Assembly (NCBI RefSeq): GCF_029543105.1
Contig: NZ_JARQXB010000011.1
Coordinates: 62,001 to 126,000, forward strand
From: Stenotrophomonas sp. HITSZ_GD
Lineage (GTDB): Bacteria; Pseudomonadota; Gammaproteobacteria; Xanthomonadales; Xanthomonadaceae
Length of the DNA: 64,000 nucleotides
Direction of reading: 5' to 3'
The notes below the pieces were generated by a model. It did not search any database and was not told the origin of the DNA. It was given only the letters and a program-made list of their open reading frames with translations. Numbering within the stretch: position 1 is the first letter of the stretch; the number at the start of each line of letters is the position of its first letter. The translations under genes were made by a program, and so were the position numbers. Positions 1-9,979 of this stretch are shown here, in pieces.

Positions 1-2130
1 CGAAAGATCCCAGCCCTCGGTGCCCTGGTAGAGATCGGGCACGCCGGGCACGGTCAGGCGCAGGCAGGCCTGGGCCAGGCCGTTGCGTGCGCCGGGCACG
101 GCGATGCGGCGTGCCGCGCGGCACAGCGCGCGGCGCAGCGGCAGGCCGGCGCGCGAGCACAGCGTGGCGTCGATGAAGGCCTGCACGCGGTCCTCGTAAT
201 CGGCCTGCGGATCGAGCCAGCTGCTACGCAGCTTGGCCTCGCGCAACGCCTTGCACTGCCACTGCCACAGGCGCGTGGCGTAATCGCGCAGGCCATCGTG
301 ATCGTCCACGCCCAGTGCCAGCGGCCACGCGCCGACGATCATCTGCCACAGCATCGCCGCGTCGCCCGGGTCGGGCATCGCGGCCGGCAGGTCGCCGGCG
401 ATCGCGTCGAAGCCGCGCACCTGCTCGCGCCACCATGTCGGCCATTCGGACAGCACCGCCAGCCGCGCGCGCACGTCCTCGCCGCGCTTGTGGTCGTGGG
501 TGGCGGTGGCGAGCAGCGCGCGCGGATAGCTGCGCGCACGCTGGCGGCAGGTCTCGTGGAACTGCGCGGTGGTCAGCGCGAAATGATCCGGCTCGCTGCC
601 CACCTCGTTGCGCGAGAGCAGCACGCCGTGGCGGTAGAAGGCGGTGTCTTCCACCGCCTTGGCGTTGAGCGGCGCGGAGAGTTGCTCGAAGCGGCGGCGC
701 AGGATGCGGCGCAAGGCCACCTGGCTGCGGCCGGCATCGCGGTCTTCGCCCAGCCAGCGCGCCAGCGCTTCCAGCGCCGCCACGCTGGCCTGCGGCTGGC
801 CTACCCGCGCACGCGCCAACGCGCCGGCGAGGTGGGCCCGGCCGGCCGCATCCAGCCCGTCGGCGCCGGCGTAGCTGCGGTACACTGGGTACTCGCGCAA
901 CAGGCAGGCCAGCGCGCGCGCCAGCATCTGCGGGCTGAACTCGCGCGTGGCCGGGTCCAGCCGTGCCAAGGCCATCTGCGCGCGCACCGTGCGGATGAAC
1001 TCCGCCTGCAGCGGCCCGCGCAGGATCTCCTCGCGTGCCTGCCGCTGTTCCTGGCCAAAATCGCCACTGCGCCCGCTCTCGGCACGCCACAGCTGGCGCA
1101 GCGGTGTGCGCCCGCCGCGCGCGTGCAGCACGCCGCTCACCTGGTCCATGAAGTCGTAGCCGGTGGTGCCGTCGCAGGCCCAATCCGGCGGCAGGGTCTC
1201 GCCCGGCGCCAGGATCTTCTCCACGTACAAGGCCAGCGCGCCCGGAGCCAGGCCACGGCGGCGCCCGGCCTGGTCCAGCCGCGCGCGCAGCTTGCGCAGG
1301 TAGCCGGCCGGATCGGCCAGGCCGTCGATGTGGTCGATCCGCACGCCATCCACATGCCCTTCGGCCACCAGCCGCAGCGGCAACGCATGCACGGCGTCGA
1401 ACACCGCCGGCAGTTCCACCCGCAACCCCGCCAGCGAGGTGATGTCGAAGAAGCGGCGGTAATTGATCATGTCGTTGCCCACGCGCCACCACGCGAGTCG
1501 ATAAGGCTGGCGATCGATCAGCCGCTGCAGGCGCGGATCGCCTTCGCGCGCCTGCGCATTGAGTTCGGCCACCCAGGCGCGCAGCGCCGCCGGCGAGAGC
1601 GATGGCAAGGTCTGCGGGCGCAGCGGATAAGGCTGGTCGTGATGGCGCAGCTGCACCTGCCCTTCCGGGTCGAACTCCAGCTGCAGCAATCCCTCGGCCA
1701 CGGCCTGCGCGCATGGCCGGTCGAGCACCGGCAACCACAGCTGGCCGTCATGTCCGGGCGCGCGCCAGTCGATATCGAACCAGCCGGCGTGGCGACTGCG
1801 CCGGCCGTGGCGCAGCACGTCCCACCACCAGGCGTTGCCGGGATGGGTGGCGAGGTGGTTGGGCACCAGATCCAGGATCAGGCCGATGCCCAGCGCGCGG
1901 GCGCGATGCGAGAGCGCGAGGAATGCGTCCTCGCCGCCGAGCTCGGGATTGATGCGGGTCGGGTCGATGCCGTCGTAGCCATGGGGGGAGCCGGGCACGG
2001 CGGTGGCGATCGGCGACAGGTACAGGTGGCTCACGCCGAGCGCGGCGAAGTACGGCAGCTGCGCGGTGGCGGCGTGCAGGTCGAAGCCCGCATGCAGCTG
2101 CAGGCGCACCGTGGCGCGTGGCGCGATCAT
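1..2130 (-). CDS. treY: Maltooligosyl trehalose synthase TreY (3' end outside window)
   Basis: GH13 enzyme that converts the reducing-end alpha-1,4 bond of a maltodextrin to an alpha-1,1 bond, giving maltooligosyl-trehalose for TreZ. The visible 710 codons read in one frame from ATG at 2130. GH13 landmarks are present in order: ILDLVPNH near the N terminus, GVRIDHIDGL (nucleophile Asp), YVEKIL (acid/base Glu) and TATHDHKRGED (third carboxylate). The start overlaps the malQ stop as ATGA, so translation is probably coupled. It is the last visible gene of a five-gene operon. The C terminus lies beyond position 1, so completeness cannot be judged. The family assignment is firm because TreY has a characteristic long insertion pattern and the treZ partner is two genes upstream. 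Confidence 0.93.
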   Translation of the reverse strand, partial: MIAPRATVRLQLHAGFDLHAATAQLPYFAALGVSHLYLSPIATAVPGSPHGYDGIDPTRINPELGGEDAFLALSHRARALGIGLILDLVPNHLATHPGNAWWWDVLRHGRRSRHAGWFDIDWRAPGHDGQLWLPVLDRPCAQAVAEGLLQLEFDPEGQVQLRHHDQPYPLRPQTLPSLSPAALRAWVAELNAQAREGDPRLQRLIDRQPYRLAWWRVGNDMINYRRFFDITSLAGLRVELPAVFDAVHALPLRLVAEGHVDGVRIDHIDGLADPAGYLRKLRARLDQAGRRRGLAPGALALYVEKILAPGETLPPDWACDGTTGYDFMDQVSGVLHARGGRTPLRQLWRAESGRSGDFGQEQRQAREEILRGPLQAEFIRTVRAQMALARLDPATREFSPQMLARALACLLREYPVYRSYAGADGLDAAGRAHLAGALARARVGQPQASVAALEALARWLGEDRDAGRSQVALRRILRRRFEQLSAPLNAKAVEDTAFYRHGVLLSRNEVGSEPDHFALTTAQFHETCRQRARSYPRALLATATHDHKRGEDVRARLAVLSEWPTWWREQVRGFDAIAGDLPAAMPDPGDAAMLWQMIVGAWPLALGVDDHDGLRDYATRLWQWQCKALREAKLRSSWLDPQADYEDRVQAFIDATLCSRAGLPLRRALCRAARRIAVPGARNGLAQACLRLTVPGVPDLYQGTEGWDLS

Positions 2131-4067
2131 GCCAGCGGCTCCGTGCGGGCGCCGTGGCGCGCATCGGCAAAGGCCAGCAGCGACTGCTGCAACGGCTCCA
2201 CCGGCAACGGCTGCGGCAGGCGCCGGCGCCAGTTCGGATGCGTGGCGACGGTGCCGGGCAGGTTCGGTTGCTCGCCCAGCGCGAGGGCATCCTCGGCCGG
2301 CAGCAGCGCGAGTGCGCCGGGCGCGCGGGCGGTGTAACGCAGGGCATCCAGCCAGGGATCGCCTTCGGCCACGCCTTCGCTGCCACAGGCCGCACGCAGC
2401 TGCACCACCGCCGCCCGGCGCGCCGTGCGCTCCTGGCGCAGCTGCGCCGGCGTGCCCAGGCCCAGGCGTTCGCGCCAATCCAGGTCGCGCGCGGCGCGCC
2501 AGCCGCACAGCGTCGGCAGGTCGTGCGTGCTGGAAGTCGCCACGGCGTCCCGGCGCCAGCGGCCCGGCGGCAGGAAGCGGCCGTCCTCGTCGCGGGAGAA
2601 CAGCAGCACGTCGGTGCCGAGTACGCCGCGCGAAGCAAGATCCTCGCGCAGGCCGGGCGGTACCACGCCCAGATCTTCGCCGATGACGATGGCGCGGTGC
2701 CGCCACGATTCCAGCGCCAGCAGGTTGAGCAGGTCGTGCAGCGGATAGCGCAGGTAGCCGCCTTCGCCGGGCGCGGCACCTGCCGGCACCAGCCACAGGC
2801 GCAACAGGCCCAGGATGTGGTCGATGCGCAGGCCGCCGCGGTCGCGCAGTACCGCGCGCAGCAACTGCACGAACGGCGCATAGCCCGTCTCGCGCAGGCC
2901 GCGCGGCGAATAGCTCGCGATGCCCCAGACCTGCCCGTCGGGATTGAACGCGTCCGGCGGCGCGCCGAGCACCAGCCCGTGCAGCGCGGCCTGCGGCCAC
3001 GCGACGGCCTCCGCGCCGGCGGGGTCGAACCCGACGGCGAGGTCGGCGATCAGGCCGATGCCCATGCCGCGCTCACGCGCTTCGCGCTGCAGGCCCGACC
3101 AGCTGCGCTGCGCCAGCCACTGCGCGAACAGGTGCAGGCCGGGATCGTCGTCGCCATGGTCGCGCGCAGCGAAGCGCGCGTAGTCGGCCAACGCGGTGCC
3201 GCCCTCCTCGCGGAAGCGCAGGAAATCGGCGTGCAAGCCATCGTCCGTGCCATCGAAACGGTCGTGCAACGTGCGCAGCCACTGCCACTTGGCCGCGCCG
3301 CTGGCGTTCCAATCGATCAACGGCTGCGCCTGCAGCTGCGCGAAGCGCTCACGCAGCGATGGCAGGGCCATCAACGCGGCGCTGGCGCCGGGCCCCAGTA
3401 CATGGGTCGGCGCGGCTTGCAGCGGATCGAGGAACCGCCGGTCGCTCGGCGAATACGGGCTGTACACACCGCCATGGCGCGCGCGCGGCGCATGCAGCGG
3501 GCTGAGCGCCAGTGCGTCGGCACCGGCGTGGGCCACCAGGCGCAGCCACTCCGAGGCGCCGGCGGCGTCGCCGATGCCGGCGTCGTCCTCGCTGCCCGCC
3601 GAGTACACCTGCAGCGCCAGGCCCCAGGCGTGCGGGTCGGAGGTGCGGCAGGCATCGGCCACGCTCCAGCAACGCTGCGGCGCGACCGCGACGGCGAGCC
3701 GGTCGCCGCCCCACGACAACTGCCAGTAGCCCGGCTCGGCCGGCGCCTGCACGCGCGTGTCCGCATCGACGCGCGCGGCCAGCCGCCGGCCGTCCTCGTC
3801 CTGCCACTCGCAGGCGGTGCCGGGCGCGGCGGGCAGCACGAGCCATTCGCCGATGCGCGCCGTGCGCAGCGGCGCATGCGCCGGCTGTGCGGCGAGCGCG
3901 CGCAGGCTGTCGCGGCACTGGCGCTCGTCATCGGCGCGCAGGCCCAGGCCGGCCAACAGCGCGCGCAAGGTATCGGGCTCGACCACGCGCGGCTGCCCGG
4001 CCACGTCCACCCAATCCACCAACAGGCCGCAGGCGTCGGCCAGTGCATGCAGCGGCGAGGTACTCAT
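2127..4067 (-). CDS. malQ: 4-alpha-glucanotransferase MalQ (amylomaltase)
   Basis: 646 residues from ATG 4067 ([14 protein letters not shown]). GH77 disproportionating enzyme that transfers maltodextrin segments between chains in the cytoplasm. Visible family motifs are GIGLIADLAVGFDP, the nucleophile region LRIDHILGLLRLW, the acid/base region VIGEDLGVVP and STHDLPTLCGW. It has an N-terminal extension before the barrel, as long proteobacterial MalQ proteins do. Start ATG overlaps the treZ stop and its own stop overlaps the treY start, both as ATGA. A longer in-frame reading upstream exists but lies entirely inside treZ, so the overlap start was chosen. In this operon it would recycle short glucans left by TreY/TreZ and glycogen trimming. 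Confidence 0.93.
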   Translation of the reverse strand: MSTSPLHALADACGLLVDWVDVAGQPRVVEPDTLRALLAGLGLRADDERQCRDSLRALAAQPAHAPLRTARIGEWLVLPAAPGTACEWQDEDGRRLAARVDADTRVQAPAEPGYWQLSWGGDRLAVAVAPQRCWSVADACRTSDPHAWGLALQVYSAGSEDDAGIGDAAGASEWLRLVAHAGADALALSPLHAPRARHGGVYSPYSPSDRRFLDPLQAAPTHVLGPGASAALMALPSLRERFAQLQAQPLIDWNASGAAKWQWLRTLHDRFDGTDDGLHADFLRFREEGGTALADYARFAARDHGDDDPGLHLFAQWLAQRSWSGLQREARERGMGIGLIADLAVGFDPAGAEAVAWPQAALHGLVLGAPPDAFNPDGQVWGIASYSPRGLRETGYAPFVQLLRAVLRDRGGLRIDHILGLLRLWLVPAGAAPGEGGYLRYPLHDLLNLLALESWRHRAIVIGEDLGVVPPGLREDLASRGVLGTDVLLFSRDEDGRFLPPGRWRRDAVATSSTHDLPTLCGWRAARDLDWRERLGLGTPAQLRQERTARRAAVVQLRAACGSEGVAEGDPWLDALRYTARAPGALALLPAEDALALGEQPNLPGTVATHPNWRRRLPQPLPVEPLQQSLLAFADARHGARTEPLA

Positions 4068-5824
4068 GCCAACGCCTCGCGCCAGGCGATGAAGCTGTCG
4101 ACCGGCAACATCGGCCGCCCGGTATCCACGTGCTCGGCCAGCAACAGGCACTGCGCGCCGGCCGGCATCGGCACCGCGGCCGGGCCGAAGTTGAAGGCCA
4201 CGTGCCACTGGCCGTGGGGCAACTGCCAGCCGGCGGCGAGCGCGCCCGGCCCCAGCCGGCGAACCGGCAGCGCGCGCGCCTGCTGCAGGCCCGGCACCAG
4301 CCAGCGGCGCCGCAGGGCCATCAATTGCGTGAACCACCCGGTCCACCGCGCGCCCTCCCCGTGGGCGGCCTCCTCGATGGGGGCCTGCGAGGCGGTGAAC
4401 GTGCTGGCGGCGTTGGGATCGGGAATGCGCGCGCGTGCCTGCGCGTCGGCGAACGCGGCGAAGTGCGCGAACTCGCGGCGCCGGCCCTCGCGCACCGCCT
4501 CGTCCAGGGGAGGCGCGAAATCGGTGAAGAACAGGAAGGGTTGGCGGGCGCCCCAAGGCTCGCCCATGAAGAACAGCGGAATCATCGGCGTCAACGCGGT
4601 GAGTGCCAGCGCGGCCCGCAGCCGCGGCGCCGGCAACAGCGTACTCAGTCGCTCGCCCATGGCGCGGTTGCCGATCTGGTCGTGGTTCTGGGCGAACACC
4701 ACGAAGTGGTCCGGCGACAATGTGCCGGACGGTTCGCCACGCGCGTGGCCGGCCGCGGTGGCCTCGCCCTGGAAGGCAAAGCCTTCGCCCAGCACGCGCG
4801 CCAGGTGGGCGAGCGGGTCGTCGGCGAAGGCACCGTAATACCCTTCGGTTTCGCCGGTGAGCAGCACGTGCAGCGCGTTGTGGAAGTCGTCGTTCCACTG
4901 CGCGGTGTAGCCGCGCGCAAGCAGCGAGGCCTGGTTGCGCTCGTTTTCCAGCACCAGGTGGACGTGCCGCCCGGCCGGCAGCGCATCGGCGATGGCGTCG
5001 CGCAGCTGGTCGAGGAACTCGGTGGGCACGATGGCGTGCACCGCGTCCAGGCGCAGCCCGTCGAAGCGGTATTCGCGCAGCCACATCAGCGCGTTGTCGA
5101 TAAAGTAGCGCTGCACGGCGGGCTGGCGGAAGTCGATGGCCGCCCCCCAGGGGGTGGGCGCGTCCTCGCGGAAGAAGCCCGGCGCATAGGCATGCAGGTA
5201 ATTGCCGTCCGGCCCGAAGTGGTTGTACACCACGTCCAGCAGCACCATCAGGCCCTGCGCGTGCGCGGCATCCACCAGCGCCTTGAGCGCGCGCGGTTCG
5301 CCGTAGGCGGCGGCGGGCGCATACGGCAGCACGCCGTCGTAGCCCCAGTTGCGCGTGCCGGCGAACTGCGCCACGGGCATGAGCTCCAGCGCGGTGATGC
5401 CCATCGCCGCCAGCGCGGGCAACTGCGCCTGCACGCCGGCGTAGCCGCCGCACGCACCCACGTGCACTTCGTACAGCACCGCCTCGGGCCACGGCCTGCC
5501 CATCCACGCGGGGTGTTGCCAGTCGTAATCGGCGAACAGCACGGCGCTGGGGCCATGCACGCCGTCGGGCTGCCAGCGCGAGGCGGGATCGGGCACCGGC
5601 TCGCCGTCGTCGACGCGGAAGCGATAGCGCGTTCCTTCGGCCACCGCCAGTTCGACGAAGAAGCTGCCGCCGGCCTCGGCGTGCATCGTCACGTCCACGC
5701 CCTCCAACACCAGCGCCACGTCCCGCGCGTGCGGCGCCCACAGCCGGAAACCGGTGTGACCTGCCCGCGTGGCCCAGGCGCCTAGCGGACCGGGCGGCGG
5801 GACCGGCGCGGGCGGCGCGCTCAT
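4064..5824 (-). CDS. treZ: Malto-oligosyltrehalose trehalohydrolase TreZ
   Basis: 586 residues from ATG 5824 ([15 protein letters not shown]). GH13 enzyme that releases free trehalose from the maltooligosyl-trehalose made by TreY. Order of domains: N-terminal CBM48-type beta domain ([18 protein letters not shown]), then the barrel with [17 protein letters not shown], the nucleophile motif [12 protein letters not shown], the acid/base motif LVLENERNQ and [13 protein letters not shown] Pro/Gly-rich tail precedes the first domain. Length matches the family (about 580-600). Both ends overlap neighbours as ATGA, so it is translationally coupled to glgB and malQ. No missing catalytic residue was seen. 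Confidence 0.95.
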   Translation of the reverse strand: MSAPPAPVPPPGPLGAWATRAGHTGFRLWAPHARDVALVLEGVDVTMHAEAGGSFFVELAVAEGTRYRFRVDDGEPVPDPASRWQPDGVHGPSAVLFADYDWQHPAWMGRPWPEAVLYEVHVGACGGYAGVQAQLPALAAMGITALELMPVAQFAGTRNWGYDGVLPYAPAAAYGEPRALKALVDAAHAQGLMVLLDVVYNHFGPDGNYLHAYAPGFFREDAPTPWGAAIDFRQPAVQRYFIDNALMWLREYRFDGLRLDAVHAIVPTEFLDQLRDAIADALPAGRHVHLVLENERNQASLLARGYTAQWNDDFHNALHVLLTGETEGYYGAFADDPLAHLARVLGEGFAFQGEATAAGHARGEPSGTLSPDHFVVFAQNHDQIGNRAMGERLSTLLPAPRLRAALALTALTPMIPLFFMGEPWGARQPFLFFTDFAPPLDEAVREGRRREFAHFAAFADAQARARIPDPNAASTFTASQAPIEEAAHGEGARWTGWFTQLMALRRRWLVPGLQQARALPVRRLGPGALAAGWQLPHGQWHVAFNFGPAAVPMPAGAQCLLLAEHVDTGRPMLPVDSFIAWREALA

Positions 5825-8061
5825 GACGCGGCCTGCAGGTACAGCGTGGCCAGCGGCGGCAGGGTCAGGCAGAGCGATTGCGCGTGCCCGTGCATGGGCT
5901 CGGCGCTGGCCAGCAAGCCGCCGGCATTGCCGATGTCGCCGCCGCCGTAGTGGCGGCTGTCGGTGTTGAGCACCTCGCGCCACAACCCGGCGCGCGGCAC
6001 GCCCACCCGGTAGCCATGGCGCACGACCGGCGTGAAGTTGCTCACCGCCAGGATCGGCGGGGCACCTTGCGGGTCGTGGCGGACGAAGGCGAACACGCTG
6101 TTCTGCACATCGTCGCCCACGCTCCAGTCGAAGCCTTCCGGGCCATGGTCGCCCCGCCACAGCGCCGGCTGCGCGCGCAGCTGCGCGTTGAGGTCGCCGA
6201 GCAGATGGGCCAGCCCGGCATGTTCGGGTGTGCGCGCACGCGCCCAGTCCAGCGCGCTGTCGTGATCCCATTCGCCCGGCTGGCCGAATTCGCCGCCCAT
6301 GAAGAGCAGCTTCGCGCCCGGGTGGGCCCACATGAAGGCGAAATAGGCCCGCAGGTTCGCGCGGCGCTGCCAGTCGTCGCCCGGCATGCGCGCCAGCAGC
6401 GAGCCCTTGCCGTGTACGACCTCGTCATGCGAAAGCGGCAGCACGAAGCGCTCGGAGAACGCGTAGACCAGGCCGAAGGTCATCTGGCCATGGTGGTGCG
6501 CGCGATGGATCGGGTCGCGTTTGAGGTACTCCAGCGTGTCGTGCATCCAGCCCATGTTCCACTTGTGGGTGAAACCGAGCCCGCCATGCGCCACCGGCGC
6601 GGTGACGCCCGGCCACGCGGTGGATTCCTCGGCGATCATCAGCACGTCCGGGAAGCGTGCATCCACTTCGGCATTGAGCCGGCGCAGGAAGGCGATGGCC
6701 TCCAGGTTCTCGCGGCCGCCATGGGCGTTGGGAATCCACTCGCCGGCCTGGCGGCTGTAATCGCGGTAGAGCATCGAGGCGACCGCGTCCACGCGCAGGC
6801 CGTCGATGTGGAAGCGCTCGATCCACTCCAGTGCGCTGCCGATCAGGTAGCCGGCCACTTCGCGCCGGCCATAGTTGTAGATGAGCGTGTTCCAGTCGCG
6901 ATGGAAGCCTTCGCGCGGGTCGGCATGCTCGTACAGCGCGGTGCCATCGAAGCGCTGCAGGCCGTGCTCGTCGCCGGGGAAATGCGCGCTGACCCAGTCG
7001 AGGATCACGCCGATCCCGGCACGATGGCAGCTGTCCACGAAGCGCGCGAAAGCGTGCGGGTCGCCGTGCCGTGCGGTGGGTGCGTACATGCCCAGCGGCT
7101 GGTAGCCCCACGAGCCGCCGAACGGATACTCGGTGACCGGAAGCAGTTCGATATGGGTGAAACCGAGGCCGCGCACATAGGGAATCAGCTCGGCGGCGAG
7201 CGCATCCCAGTCCAGCAATTCGCCGTGTTCGTCGCGACGCCACGATGCGGCATGCAGCTCGTAGATGGACAGCGGCGCCGGCGCGGTCGCCACGCCCCGC
7301 CGCTGCATCCAGTCCTGGTCTTGCCAGGCGAACGCCGCCGCCGGCGGCACGCGCGAGGCGGTGGCCGGCGGCAGCTCGGCCCAGCGGGCGAGCGGATCGG
7401 CCTTGTGCGGCAGGCGCGTGCCGTCGGCCGCGGTGATCTCGTACTTGTAGCGCTCCCCGGCCTGCAGGCGGGGGATGAAGATCTCCCACACACCCGCGGT
7501 ATGGCGCAGGCGCATCGGATGGCGGCGGCCGTCCCAGCCGTTGAAGTCGCCCACCACGGCTACGCGCGTCGCGTTGGGCGCCCACACCGCGAAACGCACG
7601 CCCGGTACGTCGCCGCAGCGCACGTGGTGCGCGCCCAAGGCGCCGCGCGCGGCCTCGCCGTCGCCTTCATGCAGGCGATGCAGCACGTCTTCGTCCAACT
7701 GGGGGCCAAAGGCATAGGCGTCGCCGATCTCTTCCTGGCCCAACGGCCAATCGACGCGCAGCTGGTAGCCCGTGTTCGACGGCAGGTCGCCTTCGAACAC
7801 GCCCTCGCCCACCGGACGCATCGAGGCCAGCGGCTTGCCTTGCAGGTCGATCAGGGTGACTGCGCGCGCGCCGGGCAGCAGCGCGCGCACGCGCTGGCGC
7901 CCGTCGGGCAGCCGATGCGGCCCCAGCCACGCGAACGCGTCGCCCGGCTCGCCGCGCGCCAGCGACATCAGCGCGGCGCAGGCCTCCGGGGTTTCGGCTG
8001 CGTGGTATTCAGAGGTGTCGGCCGCGGCGGCCTCGCTACGCTCCCCAGCGCGTTCGTTCAT
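5821..8061 (-). CDS. glgB: 1,4-alpha-glucan branching enzyme GlgB
   Basis: 746 residues from ATG 8061 ([15 protein letters not shown]). Makes alpha-1,6 branches in glycogen. Domain order: two N-terminal CBM48-type modules ([23 protein letters not shown], then [25 protein letters not shown]), GH13 barrel with [17 protein letters not shown], the nucleophile motif [19 protein letters not shown], the acid/base motif [12 protein letters not shown] and [14 protein letters not shown], then a C-terminal alpha-amylase beta domain. The length, slightly above the 730 typical for enterobacterial GlgB, fits the two-module N terminus. It overlaps glgA upstream and treZ downstream as ATGA. Confidence 0.96.
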   Translation of the reverse strand: MNERAGERSEAAAADTSEYHAAETPEACAALMSLARGEPGDAFAWLGPHRLPDGRQRVRALLPGARAVTLIDLQGKPLASMRPVGEGVFEGDLPSNTGYQLRVDWPLGQEEIGDAYAFGPQLDEDVLHRLHEGDGEAARGALGAHHVRCGDVPGVRFAVWAPNATRVAVVGDFNGWDGRRHPMRLRHTAGVWEIFIPRLQAGERYKYEITAADGTRLPHKADPLARWAELPPATASRVPPAAAFAWQDQDWMQRRGVATAPAPLSIYELHAASWRRDEHGELLDWDALAAELIPYVRGLGFTHIELLPVTEYPFGGSWGYQPLGMYAPTARHGDPHAFARFVDSCHRAGIGVILDWVSAHFPGDEHGLQRFDGTALYEHADPREGFHRDWNTLIYNYGRREVAGYLIGSALEWIERFHIDGLRVDAVASMLYRDYSRQAGEWIPNAHGGRENLEAIAFLRRLNAEVDARFPDVLMIAEESTAWPGVTAPVAHGGLGFTHKWNMGWMHDTLEYLKRDPIHRAHHHGQMTFGLVYAFSERFVLPLSHDEVVHGKGSLLARMPGDDWQRRANLRAYFAFMWAHPGAKLLFMGGEFGQPGEWDHDSALDWARARTPEHAGLAHLLGDLNAQLRAQPALWRGDHGPEGFDWSVGDDVQNSVFAFVRHDPQGAPPILAVSNFTPVVRHGYRVGVPRAGLWREVLNTDSRHYGGGDIGNAGGLLASAEPMHGHAQSLCLTLPPLATLYLQAAS

Positions 8062-9641
8062 GGCAACTCCAGCGCGGTGCGCTGGTAGAGCGCGAGGTAT
8101 TCGTTGCCGGCCACGTCCCAGCCGCTCGGCCGCAGCATCGCCGCGCGGCGCATCGCCGCCAGCAGCCCCGGCAGGCGGAAGGTGCGGAACACGCGCTGCA
8201 GGCAGCGGCGCAGCGCATCGGCACTGGCGCCCTGGAACAGGAAGCCGGTGACGCCGTCATCCACCGTGTCGATCAGCCCGCCGGTGGCATGCGCGACCGG
8301 CAGGCAACCGAAGCGCTGGGCGTACATCTGGCTCAGGCCGCACGGCTCGAAGCGCGAGGGCATGAGCAGGAAGTCGGCGCCGGCGAACATCGCCCGTGCC
8401 AGCGCCTCGTCGAAGCCGATGTAGGCGCCGACATGGCCGGGATAGCGCCGCGCCAGCTCGGCCACCTGCTGCTCGATCTGCGGCTCGCCACCGCCGATCA
8501 CCACGATCTGCCCACCGGCGGCGACGATCTGCGGCGCCACCTCGCAGGTCAGGTCCAGGCCCTTCTGGTGCACCAGGCGCGAGACCACCGCGAACAGCGG
8601 GCCACGGCTCGGCGGCAGCCCGAAGGCGCGGCGCACGTGCGCGGCGTTCTCCTCGCGGCCCTGCCACTGGGTGACGCTGAAGCGCGCCGGCAGGTGGGCG
8701 TCGGTACGCGGATCCCAGCTGGCGTCGATGCCGTTGACGATGCCGCTGAGCGCGCCGAGCGAGGCGCGCTCGGCCAGCAGTTCGTCTAGGCCGCAGCCAT
8801 CGTCCGGCGCGACGATCTGGTTGGCGTAGCTATGGCTGACCGTGTTCACCTGGCGCGCGTTGACGATGCCGGCACGCAGGAACGAGAGCTGCCCGTGGAA
8901 CGCCAGCTCGCCGGTATGCGCGGCGGGCACGCCGAGCGAGGGCGCCAGCGCTTCGGGGAACACGCCCTGGTAGGCCAGGTTGTGGATGGTCAGCAGGCAC
9001 GGCGTCTTGCCGCCGCGCCAGCGCACGTAGGCGGCCGCCAGCGCGCAGGGCCAGTCGTTGAGGTGCAGCAACTGCGGGCGCCAGTCCAGGCCGGCGCGGC
9101 CGGCGGCGATTTCCGCCGCGGCCGAGGACAGGGTGGCGAAGCGCAGCGCGTTGTCCGGCCACTCGTGGCCGTCGGCGTCCACGTAGGGCGTGCCGTCGCG
9201 TTCGAACAGCGCCGGGCACAGCAGCACGTACACCGGCAGGCCATCGGCCTGTTCGATGCGGCCGATGTCGCAGGCCGGCAGGCTGGCGTGGGAGGGAATC
9301 CGCCCGACCACCTCGATCGCCCCGGCGCGGTCCAGCACGTCGCGATAGCCCGGGATGAGCACGCGCACGTCGTAGCGGCGCCGCAGCGCGCGCGGCAGCG
9401 CGGCCGCCACGTCGCCCAGGCCGCCGGCCTTCACGAAGTCGGCCATCTCCGGCACCACGAACAGCGCGCTGTCGCGCACCGGCGCGATGTCGTGCTGCCA
9501 TTCGTGGTGGCGGGTGAAGCGGCCGCGCGCATCGCGGTAGCGCGGTGCGCGCGTGCGCACCAGCGGCATCTGCCCGGGCGACGGCGGGGGGACATCGCGC
9601 GGCGGCGCGATGGGTGCATCCAGCGAGAGCAAGGCGGTCAT
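8058..9641 (-). CDS. glgA: Glycogen synthase GlgA
   Basis: 527 residues from ATG 9641 ([14 protein letters not shown]). GT5 ADP-glucose-dependent glycogen synthase. The KxGGL substrate-binding motif appears as [13 protein letters not shown] at about residue 75. The usual protein begins only about 15 residues before this motif, so there is an N-terminal extension of roughly 50 residues rich in Pro and Arg. The C-terminal half shows [15 protein letters not shown] and [19 protein letters not shown], the nucleotide-sugar loop. The start is not certain: the region just before ATG 9641 has no strong Shine-Dalgarno, and a start inside the extension ([12 protein letters not shown]) is possible. It is the first gene of the glg/tre operon; glgC is not in the window. 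Confidence 0.93.
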   Translation of the reverse strand: MTALLSLDAPIAPPRDVPPPSPGQMPLVRTRAPRYRDARGRFTRHHEWQHDIAPVRDSALFVVPEMADFVKAGGLGDVAAALPRALRRRYDVRVLIPGYRDVLDRAGAIEVVGRIPSHASLPACDIGRIEQADGLPVYVLLCPALFERDGTPYVDADGHEWPDNALRFATLSSAAAEIAAGRAGLDWRPQLLHLNDWPCALAAAYVRWRGGKTPCLLTIHNLAYQGVFPEALAPSLGVPAAHTGELAFHGQLSFLRAGIVNARQVNTVSHSYANQIVAPDDGCGLDELLAERASLGALSGIVNGIDASWDPRTDAHLPARFSVTQWQGREENAAHVRRAFGLPPSRGPLFAVVSRLVHQKGLDLTCEVAPQIVAAGGQIVVIGGGEPQIEQQVAELARRYPGHVGAYIGFDEALARAMFAGADFLLMPSRFEPCGLSQMYAQRFGCLPVAHATGGLIDTVDDGVTGFLFQGASADALRRCLQRVFRTFRLPGLLAAMRRAAMLRPSGWDVAGNEYLALYQRTALELP

Positions 9642-9979
9642 CACTACATCCGTCAGTGGGGGGGGAGGACGGAAAAACAGGAAAAGAGACACCCATCGCC
9701 CCAAGCCAGCTGGGCGATGTCGAAGCAGGGAAATCGAGCCGTGGCGCTCGCGAGTCCTCCACGAGCGCCTGGAGTGATACTCGGCAAGCGGCGATAAAAA
9801 GCACGTGAAGCGCGCGCGTTGTTTTGATGACGAAACGTGCTGTGCTCATCGCGTGCGCGCATTCATTTCCCCTTTGCGGTGCAAACGCCCCGAAATGCGG
9901 TGGGTCATGCGATGAACCATTCAAGCCCGCGCGCGCCGCGCCGATAACCCGGCATCGAAGCCTCCGGCGCCACGCCTCC
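9642..9979. other. Divergent intergenic region between glgA and a GGDEF gene
   Basis: 338 bases between divergently transcribed genes, so it should carry promoters both for the glg/tre operon (minus) and for the diguanylate cyclase (plus). It includes a run of about nine G at 9658-9666. No operator dyad or clear sigma-70 pair could be fixed by eye. Frames crossing it continue without start signals or family similarity and were not called. Confidence 0.4.

Noticed and set aside
298-4838. Very long plus-strand open frames opposite the glg/tre operon
   Set aside because: They lie antisense to well-supported TreY, MalQ and TreZ; their translations are Arg/Ala/Gln-rich with no family motifs. High G+C makes such open antisense frames common.
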